Source: Propionibacteriaceae bacterium
GTDB taxonomy: Bacteria > Actinomycetota > Actinomycetes > Propionibacteriales > Propionibacteriaceae
Direction of reading: 5' to 3'
DNA: 64,000 nucleotides
Assembly (NCBI GenBank): GCA_009780915.1
Contig: WQZD01000006.1
Coordinates: forward strand, 1-64,000
The notes beneath the pieces are model-generated. The model saw only the letters and a program-made list of their open reading frames with translations. It made no database searches and was not told the DNA's origin. Shown in pieces: positions 45,728 to 54,162 of the stretch. The position numbers and the translations under genes were made by a program. Positions within the stretch are counted from its first letter, which is position 1; each line of letters begins with the position of its first letter.

Positions 45728-46627
45728 TCAGCCGGCGAAGTTCTGCAGGAAGGTGAGCATCGCCGCAGGCGACGTGTCCAGCTTCGGGACGTAATTGCCC
45801 GAGGAGTCGATGGTCATCAAGTCGGAGAACAGCAACTGCTTGCCGTTGACGTAGAAGGCCGGGGTGCCGCCTGGAGGCGCCTGGCTGGCGCCGTTGATGG
45901 TGGTCGAGGTCGCGTTCACCTGTTCCATGGCCTGGACGTACGGCAGGGTCTTCTGCGTGTCGAAGCACTGCTGGAAGGTGGTCAGGTCATTCCCGGTGAT
46001 CCCGGCGGCGGCGGGGAACTGCACGCGCAACTGATCGTCGGTGTAGCCCGTCCCCTCCTTCTCGGGCTGATTGGCGAAGACCGTCTCATGGTAGGCGATG
46101 AACGCTCCGACCACGTCGGCGCAGGTGGAGCCCACCGCCGCCCTGGTCGAGGAGGTGTTCTTCAGATTCGAGTCGAGGAAGCTGCGGATGTGGACGTGCA
46201 GGACGATGTCGCCCTGCTGGGCGAGGGTACGGAACGTGCTGCCGTAGGACCTGTCCACCAGGTCGCAGTACGGGCACTGATAGTCCAGGTGCTCGTCGAC
46301 GACCACGGCGCCTGGCTTGGTGGTCGTGCTCGCCACCTGGATCCAACCCATCTCCGCCGTGCCGTTCGGCGGGATGAAGATCGAACTGGTCGACGTGCCG
46401 CCTGTCGAGGTGGCGGTCGGGTTCCCGTCGGTCGACGTCGGGGGAGTGGCCGGCTTGGGGGACTGTTGGGAGAAGACCACGCCGATGAGCGCCAAGCCGA
46501 TCACCAGGATGATGACGACGATGGTGACCACACGGTTGCGCTTCTGGCGCTTGGCTGCGGCCTGTTGTTCGGCTCGCATTTGCGAGCGCTTGGATTGACC
46601 GGCGTTTTGTTTCTTCTTCTGTGCCAC
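45728..46627 (-). CDS. Membrane-anchored DsbA-like thioredoxin-fold protein
   Basis: 299 aa. Lys/Gln-rich cytoplasmic N-terminus (about 30 residues), one span VVTIVVIILVIGLALIGVVF, Pro/Thr linker, then a Thioredoxin_4 domain with active site DYQCPYCDLVDRSYG (CPYC) and cis-Pro in GGTPAFYVNGKQL. GTG start with GAGGAGCGG upstream. It follows the MauE-like gene with a 3-bp gap. Likely oxidises or isomerises exported proteins, with MauE supplying electrons or oxidising power. Confidence 0.9.
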   Translation of the reverse strand: MAQKKKQNAGQSKRSQMRAEQQAAAKRQKRNRVVTIVVIILVIGLALIGVVFSQQSPKPATPPTSTDGNPTATSTGGTSTSSIFIPPNGTAEMGWIQVASTTTKPGAVVVDEHLDYQCPYCDLVDRSYGSTFRTLAQQGDIVLHVHIRSFLDSNLKNTSSTRAAVGSTCADVVGAFIAYHETVFANQPEKEGTGYTDDQLRVQFPAAAGITGNDLTTFQQCFDTQKTLPYVQAMEQVNATSTTINGASQAPPGGTPAFYVNGKQLLFSDLMTIDSSGNYVPKLDTSPAAMLTFLQNFAG

Positions 46628-46630
46628 TGT

Positions 46631-47143
46631 TCACCGCTCCTCGGGATGGGAAGATTGCAACCATGCGTCGACGGAGAACCTCGACGCGGGAAAGACGACG
46701 AGCCACGCCGCGCACACCAAGAGCCCTGTGTCCCGGAGGATGTCTTCGAGGTACTTGGTCTTCTGGCTGGCATCTAATATACCGCCTGGTGTGAAGCAAC
46801 CACAGTCAATGGTCAATCCTCGGGCCCAGGCGGAGATGATGACGCCGATGTAGGCGATCATGCACAGCCCTCCGATGAGGCCGCTCCACCGGGTGACCAG
46901 GCCGGCGACGATGATCAGGCCGAGGAGGATCTCCACCACGGGCAGAGAGTAGCCGAGCAGGGACTCCATCGATGCCGAGATGGGGAAGTCGTACGCGTGC
47001 ACAGCCAAGACGGACTGGTGCAGGTCGGTGATCTTCAGGCACCCGGCGACCAGGAGGGCGCCGCCCAGGATCAGTCGGGCGATCACGGAGATCACGGACG
47101 CGACCTTCTGGAACCGCGTCGGCGTCACGTCGTCAATGGACAT
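46631..47143 (-). CDS. MauE/DoxX-like redox-associated membrane protein
   Basis: 170 aa with four spans (ISVIARLILGGALLVAGCLKI, YSLPVVEILLGLIIVAGLV, IGGLCMIAYIGVIISAWA, GLLVCAAWLVVF) and a conserved DCGCF motif that could pass thiols. ATG 47143 has the -10 box TACACT 7 nt upstream and no Shine-Dalgarno. The DsbA-like gene follows at once, so the two form a disulfide relay, by analogy with MauE/DsbB pairs. Confidence 0.85.
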   Translation of the reverse strand: MSIDDVTPTRFQKVASVISVIARLILGGALLVAGCLKITDLHQSVLAVHAYDFPISASMESLLGYSLPVVEILLGLIIVAGLVTRWSGLIGGLCMIAYIGVIISAWARGLTIDCGCFTPGGILDASQKTKYLEDILRDTGLLVCAAWLVVFPASRFSVDAWLQSSHPEER

Positions 47144-47150
47144 GGGTCTA

Positions 47151-47156
47151 AGTGTA
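47151..47156 (-). promoter_or_regulatory. -10 box of a leaderless mauE-dsbA transcript
   Basis: On the minus strand TACACT is followed by TAGACCC and the ATG. The same 16-nt block, with one change, precedes tatB at 56254. Confidence 0.5.
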
Positions 47157-47180
47157 TAGGCATGTCCGCCTCGGTGAGGG

Positions 47181-48593
47181 CTATGACAAACCTTCGGCGA
47201 CACTTGCCGCGGCCGCCAGCCAGGCTCGCTGGGTGCCGGGTTTGAGGTGGTCGTACGACAAGGCGCCCTCGACCATGGCGGGGTCGTACGGGATGAGCTC
47301 CACGTCGCGTGTCAGGTCGGCGTACCCGTCCCGGATGCGCCGGATGGACTCGTCGGAGGCCTTGGGATCCGCCTGGGTGATGATGGTGACCGAGTTGCGA
47401 GCCAGGCGGGCGCTGAACTCGTTGCGTCGGGCGAGGGCCTCCAGCAACAGGGCGCCGGCCTCGGCGTGGTCGGCCCTGGTCGTGGTGACGGTGACGAGTT
47501 GGTCGGTGTGGTCGATCATGCGCCGCCACATCGGGTCGGACTCGTCATTGCCGGAGTCCATGATGATCAGGCGGTAGTACTTGGTGGCCACCCGCCAGAT
47601 GGCGTCGACGTCGTGGGGGGTGATCCTCTGCTCGTCGGCCAACAGGTGGCTCTTCGAGCGCAGCACGTCGAAGTGGTCACGGTCCTGGTGGTGGACGAAC
47701 CGGGCCAGATCCACGGCCTGGGCGTCGGCGGCGAGCAGGCGGGGCACCTGCGGCAACAGGTCGAGCAAGGTGGACTCGTGGGGGCCCTGCTCCGTCCTCC
47801 AGCCCAGGGTGCCCCGCGTCTGGTTGTTGTCCCAGGCGAGGACCCCCGTGCCGCCGAAGCGGGCGAAGACGGCGGCCAGGCAGATCGTGGTGGGGGTCTT
47901 CCCCGCGCCTCCCTTGCCGTTGACGACGGCGATGGTGCGAGGAGTCCCCCAGTGCTGGGACACCGTGGCGCGGTAGGACCGGTCGGTCATCTCCGCCTCG
48001 GAGGGGGGCAGCGGGATTCCTCGGCGGGCCAGGGCGCCGCGCCACCCTTGGCGGGCGGGCAGGGGAGCGCCGGACGGCGCCGTGAAGGCGTGTCGCGGGG
48101 TGATGACCGGGTCCGAGGTGACGTAGTGGTCGTCGTACGGGTCCAAGCCCCGGGTGGCGAACGGAGTCGTGGGCGGCAGGGGAAGGCTGGGCAGTGCGGT
48201 CATGTACGGAAGCTGCGGAGGCTCGATGCCGGTCATGTCGCGGGGCGCCTCGCTGACGGTGCCGTCGGGGGCGACCAGGAGTCGGAACAGGCCTTCGGGG
48301 TCGGAACAGATGACGATCAGGGACGCGTTGCTGCTCTTCGCCGCGGCTGCCAGCACCTCGACCGCCTGGCGGCGGGCGGTGGGCAGGTCCGTGCAGGAGA
48401 TGGGCGTGGCCTGATCGTCGATGAGCACTTCGCCCACCCCGTTGGCGCGCAGGAAGACGGCGCACATCGGCGGCGCCGGCGGAATGGGCGCCGGCGGGGG
48501 CTGTGGGGGCTGTGGGGACTGTGGGGGCTCGGTCACGGTTGCGGCTTCGGGCTTCCCATCGTCCGTCGGCTCGGCAGGGAGTTCCTCAGTCAT
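47181..48593 (-). CDS. ParA/MinD-like ATPase with proline-rich N-terminus
   Basis: 470 aa. Acidic and Pro-rich first 45 residues, an unrecognised region to about 215, then a SIMIBI-type ATPase: deviant Walker A AVVNGKGGAGKTPTTICLA (Pro where ParA has Thr), ALTWDNN-like motif LAWDNNQTRGTLGW and LIIMDSGNDESDPMWRRMID. This layout resembles EspI/ESX-associated and other actinobacterial MinD-like ATPases. ATG after GAGAGG. Function unknown; it ends 38 bp from the mauE start and is not obviously part of either neighbour's operon. Confidence 0.82.
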   Translation of the reverse strand: MTEELPAEPTDDGKPEAATVTEPPQSPQPPQPPPAPIPPAPPMCAVFLRANGVGEVLIDDQATPISCTDLPTARRQAVEVLAAAAKSSNASLIVICSDPEGLFRLLVAPDGTVSEAPRDMTGIEPPQLPYMTALPSLPLPPTTPFATRGLDPYDDHYVTSDPVITPRHAFTAPSGAPLPARQGWRGALARRGIPLPPSEAEMTDRSYRATVSQHWGTPRTIAVVNGKGGAGKTPTTICLAAVFARFGGTGVLAWDNNQTRGTLGWRTEQGPHESTLLDLLPQVPRLLAADAQAVDLARFVHHQDRDHFDVLRSKSHLLADEQRITPHDVDAIWRVATKYYRLIIMDSGNDESDPMWRRMIDHTDQLVTVTTTRADHAEAGALLLEALARRNEFSARLARNSVTIITQADPKASDESIRRIRDGYADLTRDVELIPYDPAMVEGALSYDHLKPGTQRAWLAAAASVAEGLS

Positions 48594-49002
48594 GGCAACC
48601 TCTCACATCGGTGTTCCGGGCCCTGCTCGTCTCACTGGTCGGGCAGGCGCGTGGAACGGGTAATGGCAATCCTACCAAGCACTCCCGTGAGATGCTTCGG
48701 GCGGATGTGCGTAGAGGAAATACAGCATGCTAAGCTTCACTCTTTCGTCCAGATTCGCCAAAATTCACCACTTATAGCGCAGGACAAGGGGATATGGACA
48801 TGAGATGCCAGAAATTGCAGCGTGTGTCCGACCACTTCACGCTCACGGAGCTGGGCGAATAAGCGCAGAAGAATGCTGGCTTCCATTGTGAGCATGCGCT
48901 ACGATGGCGCATGTGATCCTCCCACGCACCTCCGGCAGCCTCCGGCGGTGTACGGTTCACGATTAGCGAAAAGGGTGGCTGACAAGTCCACAAAGGAGCG
49001 GA
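48594..49002. other. 409-bp intergenic region upstream of the hydrogenase operon
   Basis: No supported gene. It has a possible minus-strand -10 box (TAGGAT near 48671-48676) for the ParA-like gene, an inverted repeat CATGCGC-7-GCGCATG at 48893-48913, and the strong AAAGGAG at 48989-48995 before hyaA. The hydrogenase promoter itself cannot be fixed by eye. Confidence 0.5.
48893..48913. promoter_or_regulatory. Inverted repeat, possible operator of the hydrogenase operon
   Basis: CATGCGC (48893-48899) and GCGCATG (48907-48913) flank TACGATG, which contains a -10-like TACGAT. About 90 bp upstream of hyaA. The binding factor is unknown. Confidence 0.4.
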
Positions 49003-50250
49003 GTGCCCGTGGCATATACATTAGATGGTTGGCAAGAGCCAACTCTGGCAGAGAACTTGGCGAGGGCCGGTGTGTCCCGCCGTGACTTCTTGAAGTTCTG
49101 TGGCGGTCTGGCGGCAGCGTTTGCCGCTGGATCCGCAGTGATCGGTTCGGCGCCGGGAGCCAGTGCTGCTCCCACGGCCAACCCCGTCAGCGGCGAGCAG
49201 ATCGCTTCCGCGCTCGGGGCGATGACCAAGCCGAACGTCGTCTGGTTGCAGTTGCAGGAATGCACCGGGTGCATGGAGAGCGCGCTGCGCTCTGGCGGCA
49301 CCTCGGTGGAGGACGTCGTCCTCAACCTCCTGTCGGTCAACTACAACGAACTGGTGATGGCGGCAGCCGGAGACGCGGCCAACGCCGTGCTCGACGAGAC
49401 CAACAAGACCCCCCATATCTTGGTCGTCAACGGTTCCATCCCCACCAAGGACAACGGTATTTACTGTGTCATCGGCGGGAAGTCGGCCGAGATGGTCCTG
49501 CGGGAGTCCGCTGAGAACGCGACGGCGATCTTGGCTGTGGGCGCGTGCGCGGTCTTCGGATCGGTTCAGGCCGCGAGGCCGAACCCGACCGGCGCCGTCG
49601 GCGTCGACGAGATCATCAAGGACAAGCCTGTTATCAACGTGGCTGGTTGCCCGCCGATCGGTGAGGTCATCATGGCCACCGTGGCGTACATCCTGACCAA
49701 CGGGCACACGCCCAAGACCGACGCCGAAGGCCGTCCGCTGTTCGCGTACGACCAGCGCATCCACGACTCGTGCCCGCGCCGCCCGCACTTCGATGCCGGC
49801 CAGTACGTGCGCACGTTCGACGACGAGGGCGCCCGCAACGGCTGGTGCCTGTACGACATGGGCTGCAAGGGGCCGAGCACCTTCAGCGCCTGTCCGATCA
49901 TCCAGTGGAACGACCACACGAGCTGGCCCATCGGCGCCGGGCACCCGTGCCTCGGTTGCACCGAGAGGGACTTCTTCGACCGCTTCACCCCCTTCTACTC
50001 CAAGCTCCCGAATGTTCCGGGCTTGGGTGTGGAAGCGACGGCTGAGAAGGTCGGTCTCGGCCTCGTGGCCGCCACCGTGGCTGCCGTCGGCGTCCATGCC
50101 GGTGTCACGGCCATCCGCAAGTCGGCTGGCAAGAAGACCACGGACCACACGCCCTTGGAGGCCTTCGGCGACACCGAAGCCGCTCCCTCGGCACCTCAAA
50201 CCTCAGCCGCTGACACCACGGCGACCCCCGACTCCGGAAAGGCGGAATAA
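49003..50250 (+). CDS. hyaA: [NiFe]-hydrogenase small subunit with Tat signal
   Basis: 415 aa electron-transfer subunit, group 1 membrane-bound uptake type. Tat signal SRRDFLKFCGG (25-35). FeS ligands are all visible: proximal [4Fe-4S] C87, C90, C182, C216; distal [4Fe-4S] H254, C257, C282, C288; medial [3Fe-4S] C297, C316, C319. The two extra cysteines of O2-tolerant enzymes are absent (Gly89 and Ser187 in those places). A C-terminal span (VGLGLVAATVAAVGVHAGVTA) anchors it. GTG start after AAAGGAG. First gene of hyaABCD. Confidence 0.96.
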   Translation: MPVAYTLDGWQEPTLAENLARAGVSRRDFLKFCGGLAAAFAAGSAVIGSAPGASAAPTANPVSGEQIASALGAMTKPNVVWLQLQECTGCMESALRSGGTSVEDVVLNLLSVNYNELVMAAAGDAANAVLDETNKTPHILVVNGSIPTKDNGIYCVIGGKSAEMVLRESAENATAILAVGACAVFGSVQAARPNPTGAVGVDEIIKDKPVINVAGCPPIGEVIMATVAYILTNGHTPKTDAEGRPLFAYDQRIHDSCPRRPHFDAGQYVRTFDDEGARNGWCLYDMGCKGPSTFSACPIIQWNDHTSWPIGAGHPCLGCTERDFFDRFTPFYSKLPNVPGLGVEATAEKVGLGLVAATVAAVGVHAGVTAIRKSAGKKTTDHTPLEAFGDTEAAPSAPQTSAADTTATPDSGKAE

Positions 50251-50253
50251 TCC

Positions 50254-51999
50254 ATGACAGAACGCGTCACTATCGACCCGTTGACTCGTATCGAAGGTCA
50301 CCTGCGCATTGAGCTGGAGACCGAAGGCGGAGTCATCTCCAAGGCATGGAGCGAAGCCACCCAGTTCCGTGGCATCGAAACCATCGTGCAGGGCCGCGAC
50401 CCGCGTGACGCCTGGGCTTTCACCCAGCGCATCTGCGGCGTGTGCACCACGGTCCACGCCATCGCGTCCATCACGGCCGTGGAGAACGCCATCGGCTCCA
50501 ACCCTCCTCAGCAGGCTTTGTTGATCCGCGACATGGTCATGGCCGCTCAGGAGATCCAGGACCACGTGATCCACTTCTACCACCTGCACGCCCTCGACTG
50601 GGTGAACGTCGCAGACGCGGTGAAGGCTGATCCGGAAGCGACCGTGGCTCTGGCCAAGGCGATCGGTTCCACCTGGAAGGGCAACACCGTGGAGAGGATG
50701 CAGGCCGTCAAGGACACGGTCCAGTCCATCCTCGACTCGGGTCAGCTGTCCATCTTCACGGGCGGGTACTGGAGCCATCCCGATTACCGGCTCCCACCCG
50801 AGGCCAACCTCATGGCCGTGGCCCACTACCTGGACGCCCTGGAGTTCCAGCGTTCCATGATCCGCATCAACACGGTCTTCGGTGGCAAGAACCCGCACCC
50901 GAACTTCCTCGTCGGCGGCATGGCGTGCACCCTGGACCCGGATCGTTCCGAGTCGATCAACCAGGTCCAGATCTCTGAGATCCAGAACTGGGTCAACGAG
51001 TGCCTGGAGTTCGTCGAGGCGTGCTACGTCCCCGACGCGAAGGCCATCCTGACCTTCTACCCGGATTACTTCGACATCGGCGCCTCCAGCCCCAACTACA
51101 TGGCTGTCGGCATGTCCGGCGCGGTGTTCGCTGGCGATCCCAACCAGACGCCTCGGTACCCGACGGCCATGATGGCGATCAAGCCCGGCGTGATCGTGAA
51201 CAACGATTTCTCCACCGTGCAGCCCTTCGACCCGAAGCTCATCAGCGAGGACATCACCTCGGCGTGGTTCACCTACACCGGTGGCCAGTCGACGCTGACC
51301 CCGGACCAGGGCGAGACGACAGTGGAGTACACGGGTCCCAACCCGCCGTACACCTGGCTGGGCGACTCGGAGAAGTACACCTGGTGCAAGGCGCCTCGGT
51401 ACAACGGTCTGCCGGTCCAGGTCGGTCCGCTGGCCCGCGTCCTGCTGGCGTACGCCCAGGGGCACGCCACCACCAAGGCGCTGGTCGACGACGCTGTGAA
51501 GCTGTACGGCATCTCCTTGGCTCAGCTGAACTCCACGGCCGGTCGTACCCTCGCCCGTGCGGTCGAGTGCCTGACCACCGCTCAGAACCTGGTCAACGAG
51601 ACCTTCCCGACCTTCGTGAAGAACCTCCAGCAGGGCGACATCGCCGTGTTCGATCCTTCCAAGTGGGAACCCGCCTCGTGGCCCAAGGGCGCGGCGTCGG
51701 GCTACTCCTTCGTCGAGGTGGCCCGTGGCAACCTGAGCCACTGGGTGACCATCAAGGACGGCAAGGTGTCCGCGTACCAGTGCGTGGTGCCGACGACATG
51801 GCTCGCCGGCGGTCGCGACGAGAACGGCGAGATGGGCCCCTACGAGGTGTCTTTGGCCGGTAACGGCAAGCACCCGTTGGTGGACTCGTCCCAGCCTCTG
51901 GAACCGCTGCGGACCATCCACTCCTTCGACCCGTGCATGTCCTGCGCTGTGCACGTGCTCGATCCGGACGGCGAAGAACTGCAGGTGGCGGTGTCATGA
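50254..51999 (+). CDS. hyaB: [NiFe]-hydrogenase large subunit
   Basis: 581 aa catalytic subunit. Ni ligands: C61 and C64 (RICGVCTTVH) and C561, C564 (DPCMSCAVH). The terminal 14 residues after His567 are the peptide removed by the maturation protease once nickel is in place. N-terminal TIDPLTRIEGHL is the family hallmark. It sits 3 bp after hyaA and overlaps the cytochrome gene by 4 nt. Oxidises H2 on the outside of the membrane after co-export with the small subunit through Tat. Confidence 0.97.
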   Translation: MTERVTIDPLTRIEGHLRIELETEGGVISKAWSEATQFRGIETIVQGRDPRDAWAFTQRICGVCTTVHAIASITAVENAIGSNPPQQALLIRDMVMAAQEIQDHVIHFYHLHALDWVNVADAVKADPEATVALAKAIGSTWKGNTVERMQAVKDTVQSILDSGQLSIFTGGYWSHPDYRLPPEANLMAVAHYLDALEFQRSMIRINTVFGGKNPHPNFLVGGMACTLDPDRSESINQVQISEIQNWVNECLEFVEACYVPDAKAILTFYPDYFDIGASSPNYMAVGMSGAVFAGDPNQTPRYPTAMMAIKPGVIVNNDFSTVQPFDPKLISEDITSAWFTYTGGQSTLTPDQGETTVEYTGPNPPYTWLGDSEKYTWCKAPRYNGLPVQVGPLARVLLAYAQGHATTKALVDDAVKLYGISLAQLNSTAGRTLARAVECLTTAQNLVNETFPTFVKNLQQGDIAVFDPSKWEPASWPKGAASGYSFVEVARGNLSHWVTIKDGKVSAYQCVVPTTWLAGGRDENGEMGPYEVSLAGNGKHPLVDSSQPLEPLRTIHSFDPCMSCAVHVLDPDGEELQVAVS

Positions 52000-53231
52000 C
52001 AACTTCCACCGACTCGGTCGCAACGGGTGTGCAAACCCCGGCACTTGTGGTCGGGACGGCCTTCAGCCTCGGCTTGATGAGCGAGGGCCGGATCATGGCG
52101 CTGGCGGCGGCTTGTCCGTCGACCAGCACCGATCCGGTGGACATCGCCACGACTGAGGCGCTCGAGGCCAACTTCCCTGGTGTGGAAGTTCCCGAAGTCC
52201 ACCCGGACGACGTCGACCCTGCGACCCGGAACAGGCGGTACTCTCTGGTGAGGGTGCACGCCAGCCTCACGGGCGTCGACGCTCCTCAGGACCTGGTGGT
52301 GATGCGCGGTGATCTCGACACCGTGCTCACCAAGGTCACGATCGGCCGCGACGAGCGCGGCGTCCTCAAGAGGAACGCCAATCTCGTGATCCGTCGCGGA
52401 TGGCGCCCCCTGGCGGTCGCCGTCGCCACAGTGGACGAGAACGGCACGGTGGGTCCCTTCAAGATGGAGGGGTTCATCCCGGTGTGCCCGGAGACCGTCG
52501 CCCGCCAGTCGGCGACCGACGTGTCCACCGGCCCGGCTGTGTGGGCTCGGGTCCGGCTGTGGTCGGCCTCCCTGCGCATCCAGCACTGGAGCAACGTGGC
52601 GTTGGTCTTCATCCTGTCCTGCACGGGCTTCTACATCATGGACCCCTTCTTCGGACCGTCGGCGTTCGTCGGCGAGCAGACAGGGTTCCTGATGGGCTGG
52701 GTGCGTCTGATCCACTTCACCGCCGCCTTCGTGTGGCTGGTCGTGGCACTGACACGCATCTGGTCGGCGTTCACCTCCCGTGACCGCCACCTGCGCTGGC
52801 CGGCCATGTGGCCGTTGAAGAAGAAGGAGGACATCCGCAACCTCGGTCGCGTCCTCCAGCACTACGTCTTCATCAAGGAAGAGGCCCCGTTGTTCTTGGG
52901 CCACAACCCCTTGCAGCAGCTGACCTATCTGGCCGTGTACATCGTGTGCGGCATCCAGATGATGATCGGCTTCATGCTCTACGGGCTGTACCACCAGAGC
53001 TTCGCCTTCTGGGCCTTCTTCTCGACACCGGTGCACTGGATCGGCGTGCCCGCGATGCGGTTGATCCACACGCTGGTCATGTTCGCCTTGTGGATGTTCG
53101 TCATCGCGCACATCTACCTGGTTCTCCGGGCTGAGTCCCTGGAGCGCCACGGCGGTCTGTCTTCGATGATCAACGGCGGCGTTTGGGTGAAGCGCGGTTC
53201 GAGGCCTGTGGACGCACCCGCAGTCGAATGA
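51996..53231 (+). CDS. hyaC: Hydrogenase cytochrome b subunit with P-type-ATPase-like N-terminal domain
   Basis: 411 aa, versus 220-250 for ordinary HyaC. Residues about 185-385 are the normal di-haem cytochrome b: IQHWSNVALVFILSCTGFYIM (His197), LIHFTAAFVWLVVAL (His240), HTLVMFALWMFVIAHIYLV (His358, His372). Residues 1-165 are extra and look like the N-domain of a P-type ATPase: MALAAACPSTSTDPVDIATTEAL, LVVMRGDLDTVL (KGAPE-type position) and RRGWRPLAVAVATV. The catalytic phosphorylation site is not present, so this would be a binding module, not a pump. ATG overlaps hyaB (ATGA). Passes electrons to menaquinone. Confidence 0.9.
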   Translation: MTTSTDSVATGVQTPALVVGTAFSLGLMSEGRIMALAAACPSTSTDPVDIATTEALEANFPGVEVPEVHPDDVDPATRNRRYSLVRVHASLTGVDAPQDLVVMRGDLDTVLTKVTIGRDERGVLKRNANLVIRRGWRPLAVAVATVDENGTVGPFKMEGFIPVCPETVARQSATDVSTGPAVWARVRLWSASLRIQHWSNVALVFILSCTGFYIMDPFFGPSAFVGEQTGFLMGWVRLIHFTAAFVWLVVALTRIWSAFTSRDRHLRWPAMWPLKKKEDIRNLGRVLQHYVFIKEEAPLFLGHNPLQQLTYLAVYIVCGIQMMIGFMLYGLYHQSFAFWAFFSTPVHWIGVPAMRLIHTLVMFALWMFVIAHIYLVLRAESLERHGGLSSMINGGVWVKRGSRPVDAPAVE

Positions 53232-53758
53232 CCGACGGCGCGCCCACCACACAGGTCCGTCCCTCACCGGTCGTCACAGTGCTCGGGGTCGGTAATCCGA
53301 TCATGGGCGACGACGGTATCGGCTTGGAACTCCTGGCGGGTGTCGAGGCGCAATGCGTCGACACCCGCGTGGAGTTCGTCGATGGGGGCACGGGCGGCAT
53401 GGAATTGCTGCCCGTGGTCCAGGACGCCACCTACTTGCTCATCCTCGACGCCGTGGCCGGCGACACACCCGGCCAGGTCGTCGAACTGACCGGCGACCAG
53501 ATTCCGCGTCTGCTCGCCACGAAACTCTCCCCCCACCAGGTCGGGCTGCTGGACATTTTCGCAGCCGCTCGCCTGTTGGGCCGTGAGCCTCAGACAGTCG
53601 CGGTGGTCGGGGTCGTCCCCGAAACCGTGGACCTGCAGCTGGGTCTCACACCTGCCGTGGAGGCCGCCATGCCGGAAGCCACCCGTATCGCCGTCGAGGT
53701 GGTCAATGGGTGGCTCGCGGAGGACGCCACGGCGAAGAACACCTGCTGCGGAGGCTGA
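53228..53758 (+). CDS. hyaD: Hydrogenase maturation endopeptidase
   Basis: 176 aa HyaD/HybD-type protease that trims the C-terminus of the large subunit. Ni-binding residues: Glu/Asp in GVGNPIMGDDGIGLELL, Asp in LLILDAVAGDTPG and His in KLSPHQVGLLD. C-terminal KNTCCGG is unusual. ATG overlaps hyaC by 4 nt, so hyaABCD is one coupled operon. Confidence 0.94.
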   Translation: MTDGAPTTQVRPSPVVTVLGVGNPIMGDDGIGLELLAGVEAQCVDTRVEFVDGGTGGMELLPVVQDATYLLILDAVAGDTPGQVVELTGDQIPRLLATKLSPHQVGLLDIFAAARLLGREPQTVAVVGVVPETVDLQLGLTPAVEAAMPEATRIAVEVVNGWLAEDATAKNTCCGG

Positions 53759-53770
53759 CGGATGCCTGTC

Positions 53771-54130
53771 TCATTCCTGAGGTGGCATCGTCAGGTCCGC
53801 GTAGGTGACCTCGAATTCGCGCCCGCTGACCAGGTTCCCCGTCGGGGTGCCGCACACAGGGCACGTGAGCGCGAAGAACTCATCGATAGGCTGGTCGCAG
53901 CCGCAGGTCGGACACCCGACGGCGGCTGCGACTTCGTCGATATCCAGGGCGGCGCCCTGAAGAAGGGTGCCCTCGACGGCGATCGGCCAGGCGCCGGCCA
54001 AGGCTTCAGGCATCGCGCCCGACATGGAGCCGACTCTCAGACCCACGCGCTCCACGCCAGTGGCGCCCGAGGCCCGCGCGGTCTTCTCCACCGCCACGAC
54101 CACCCCGTGCAGCAGTCCCAGTTCATGCAT
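53771..54130 (-). CDS. hypA: HypA nickel chaperone (first copy)
   Basis: 119 aa. N-terminal Met-His-Glu (MHELGLLHGVV) binds nickel; zinc site is CPTCGC ... CPVCGT. ATG after GGAAGGAAG. Lies on the minus strand between hyaD and the large-subunit-like gene, 12 bp from the hyaD stop. A second HypA is encoded at 59901-60263. Confidence 0.93.
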   Translation of the reverse strand: MHELGLLHGVVVAVEKTARASGATGVERVGLRVGSMSGAMPEALAGAWPIAVEGTLLQGAALDIDEVAAAVGCPTCGCDQPIDEFFALTCPVCGTPTGNLVSGREFEVTYADLTMPPQE

Positions 54131-54162
54131 GGGTTTCTTCCTTCCCAGATCGGATTGCGGCC

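Noticed and set aside
48822..49085. Possible gene upstream of hyaA
   Set aside because: No Shine-Dalgarno or homology, and it overlaps the hyaA start in another frame.
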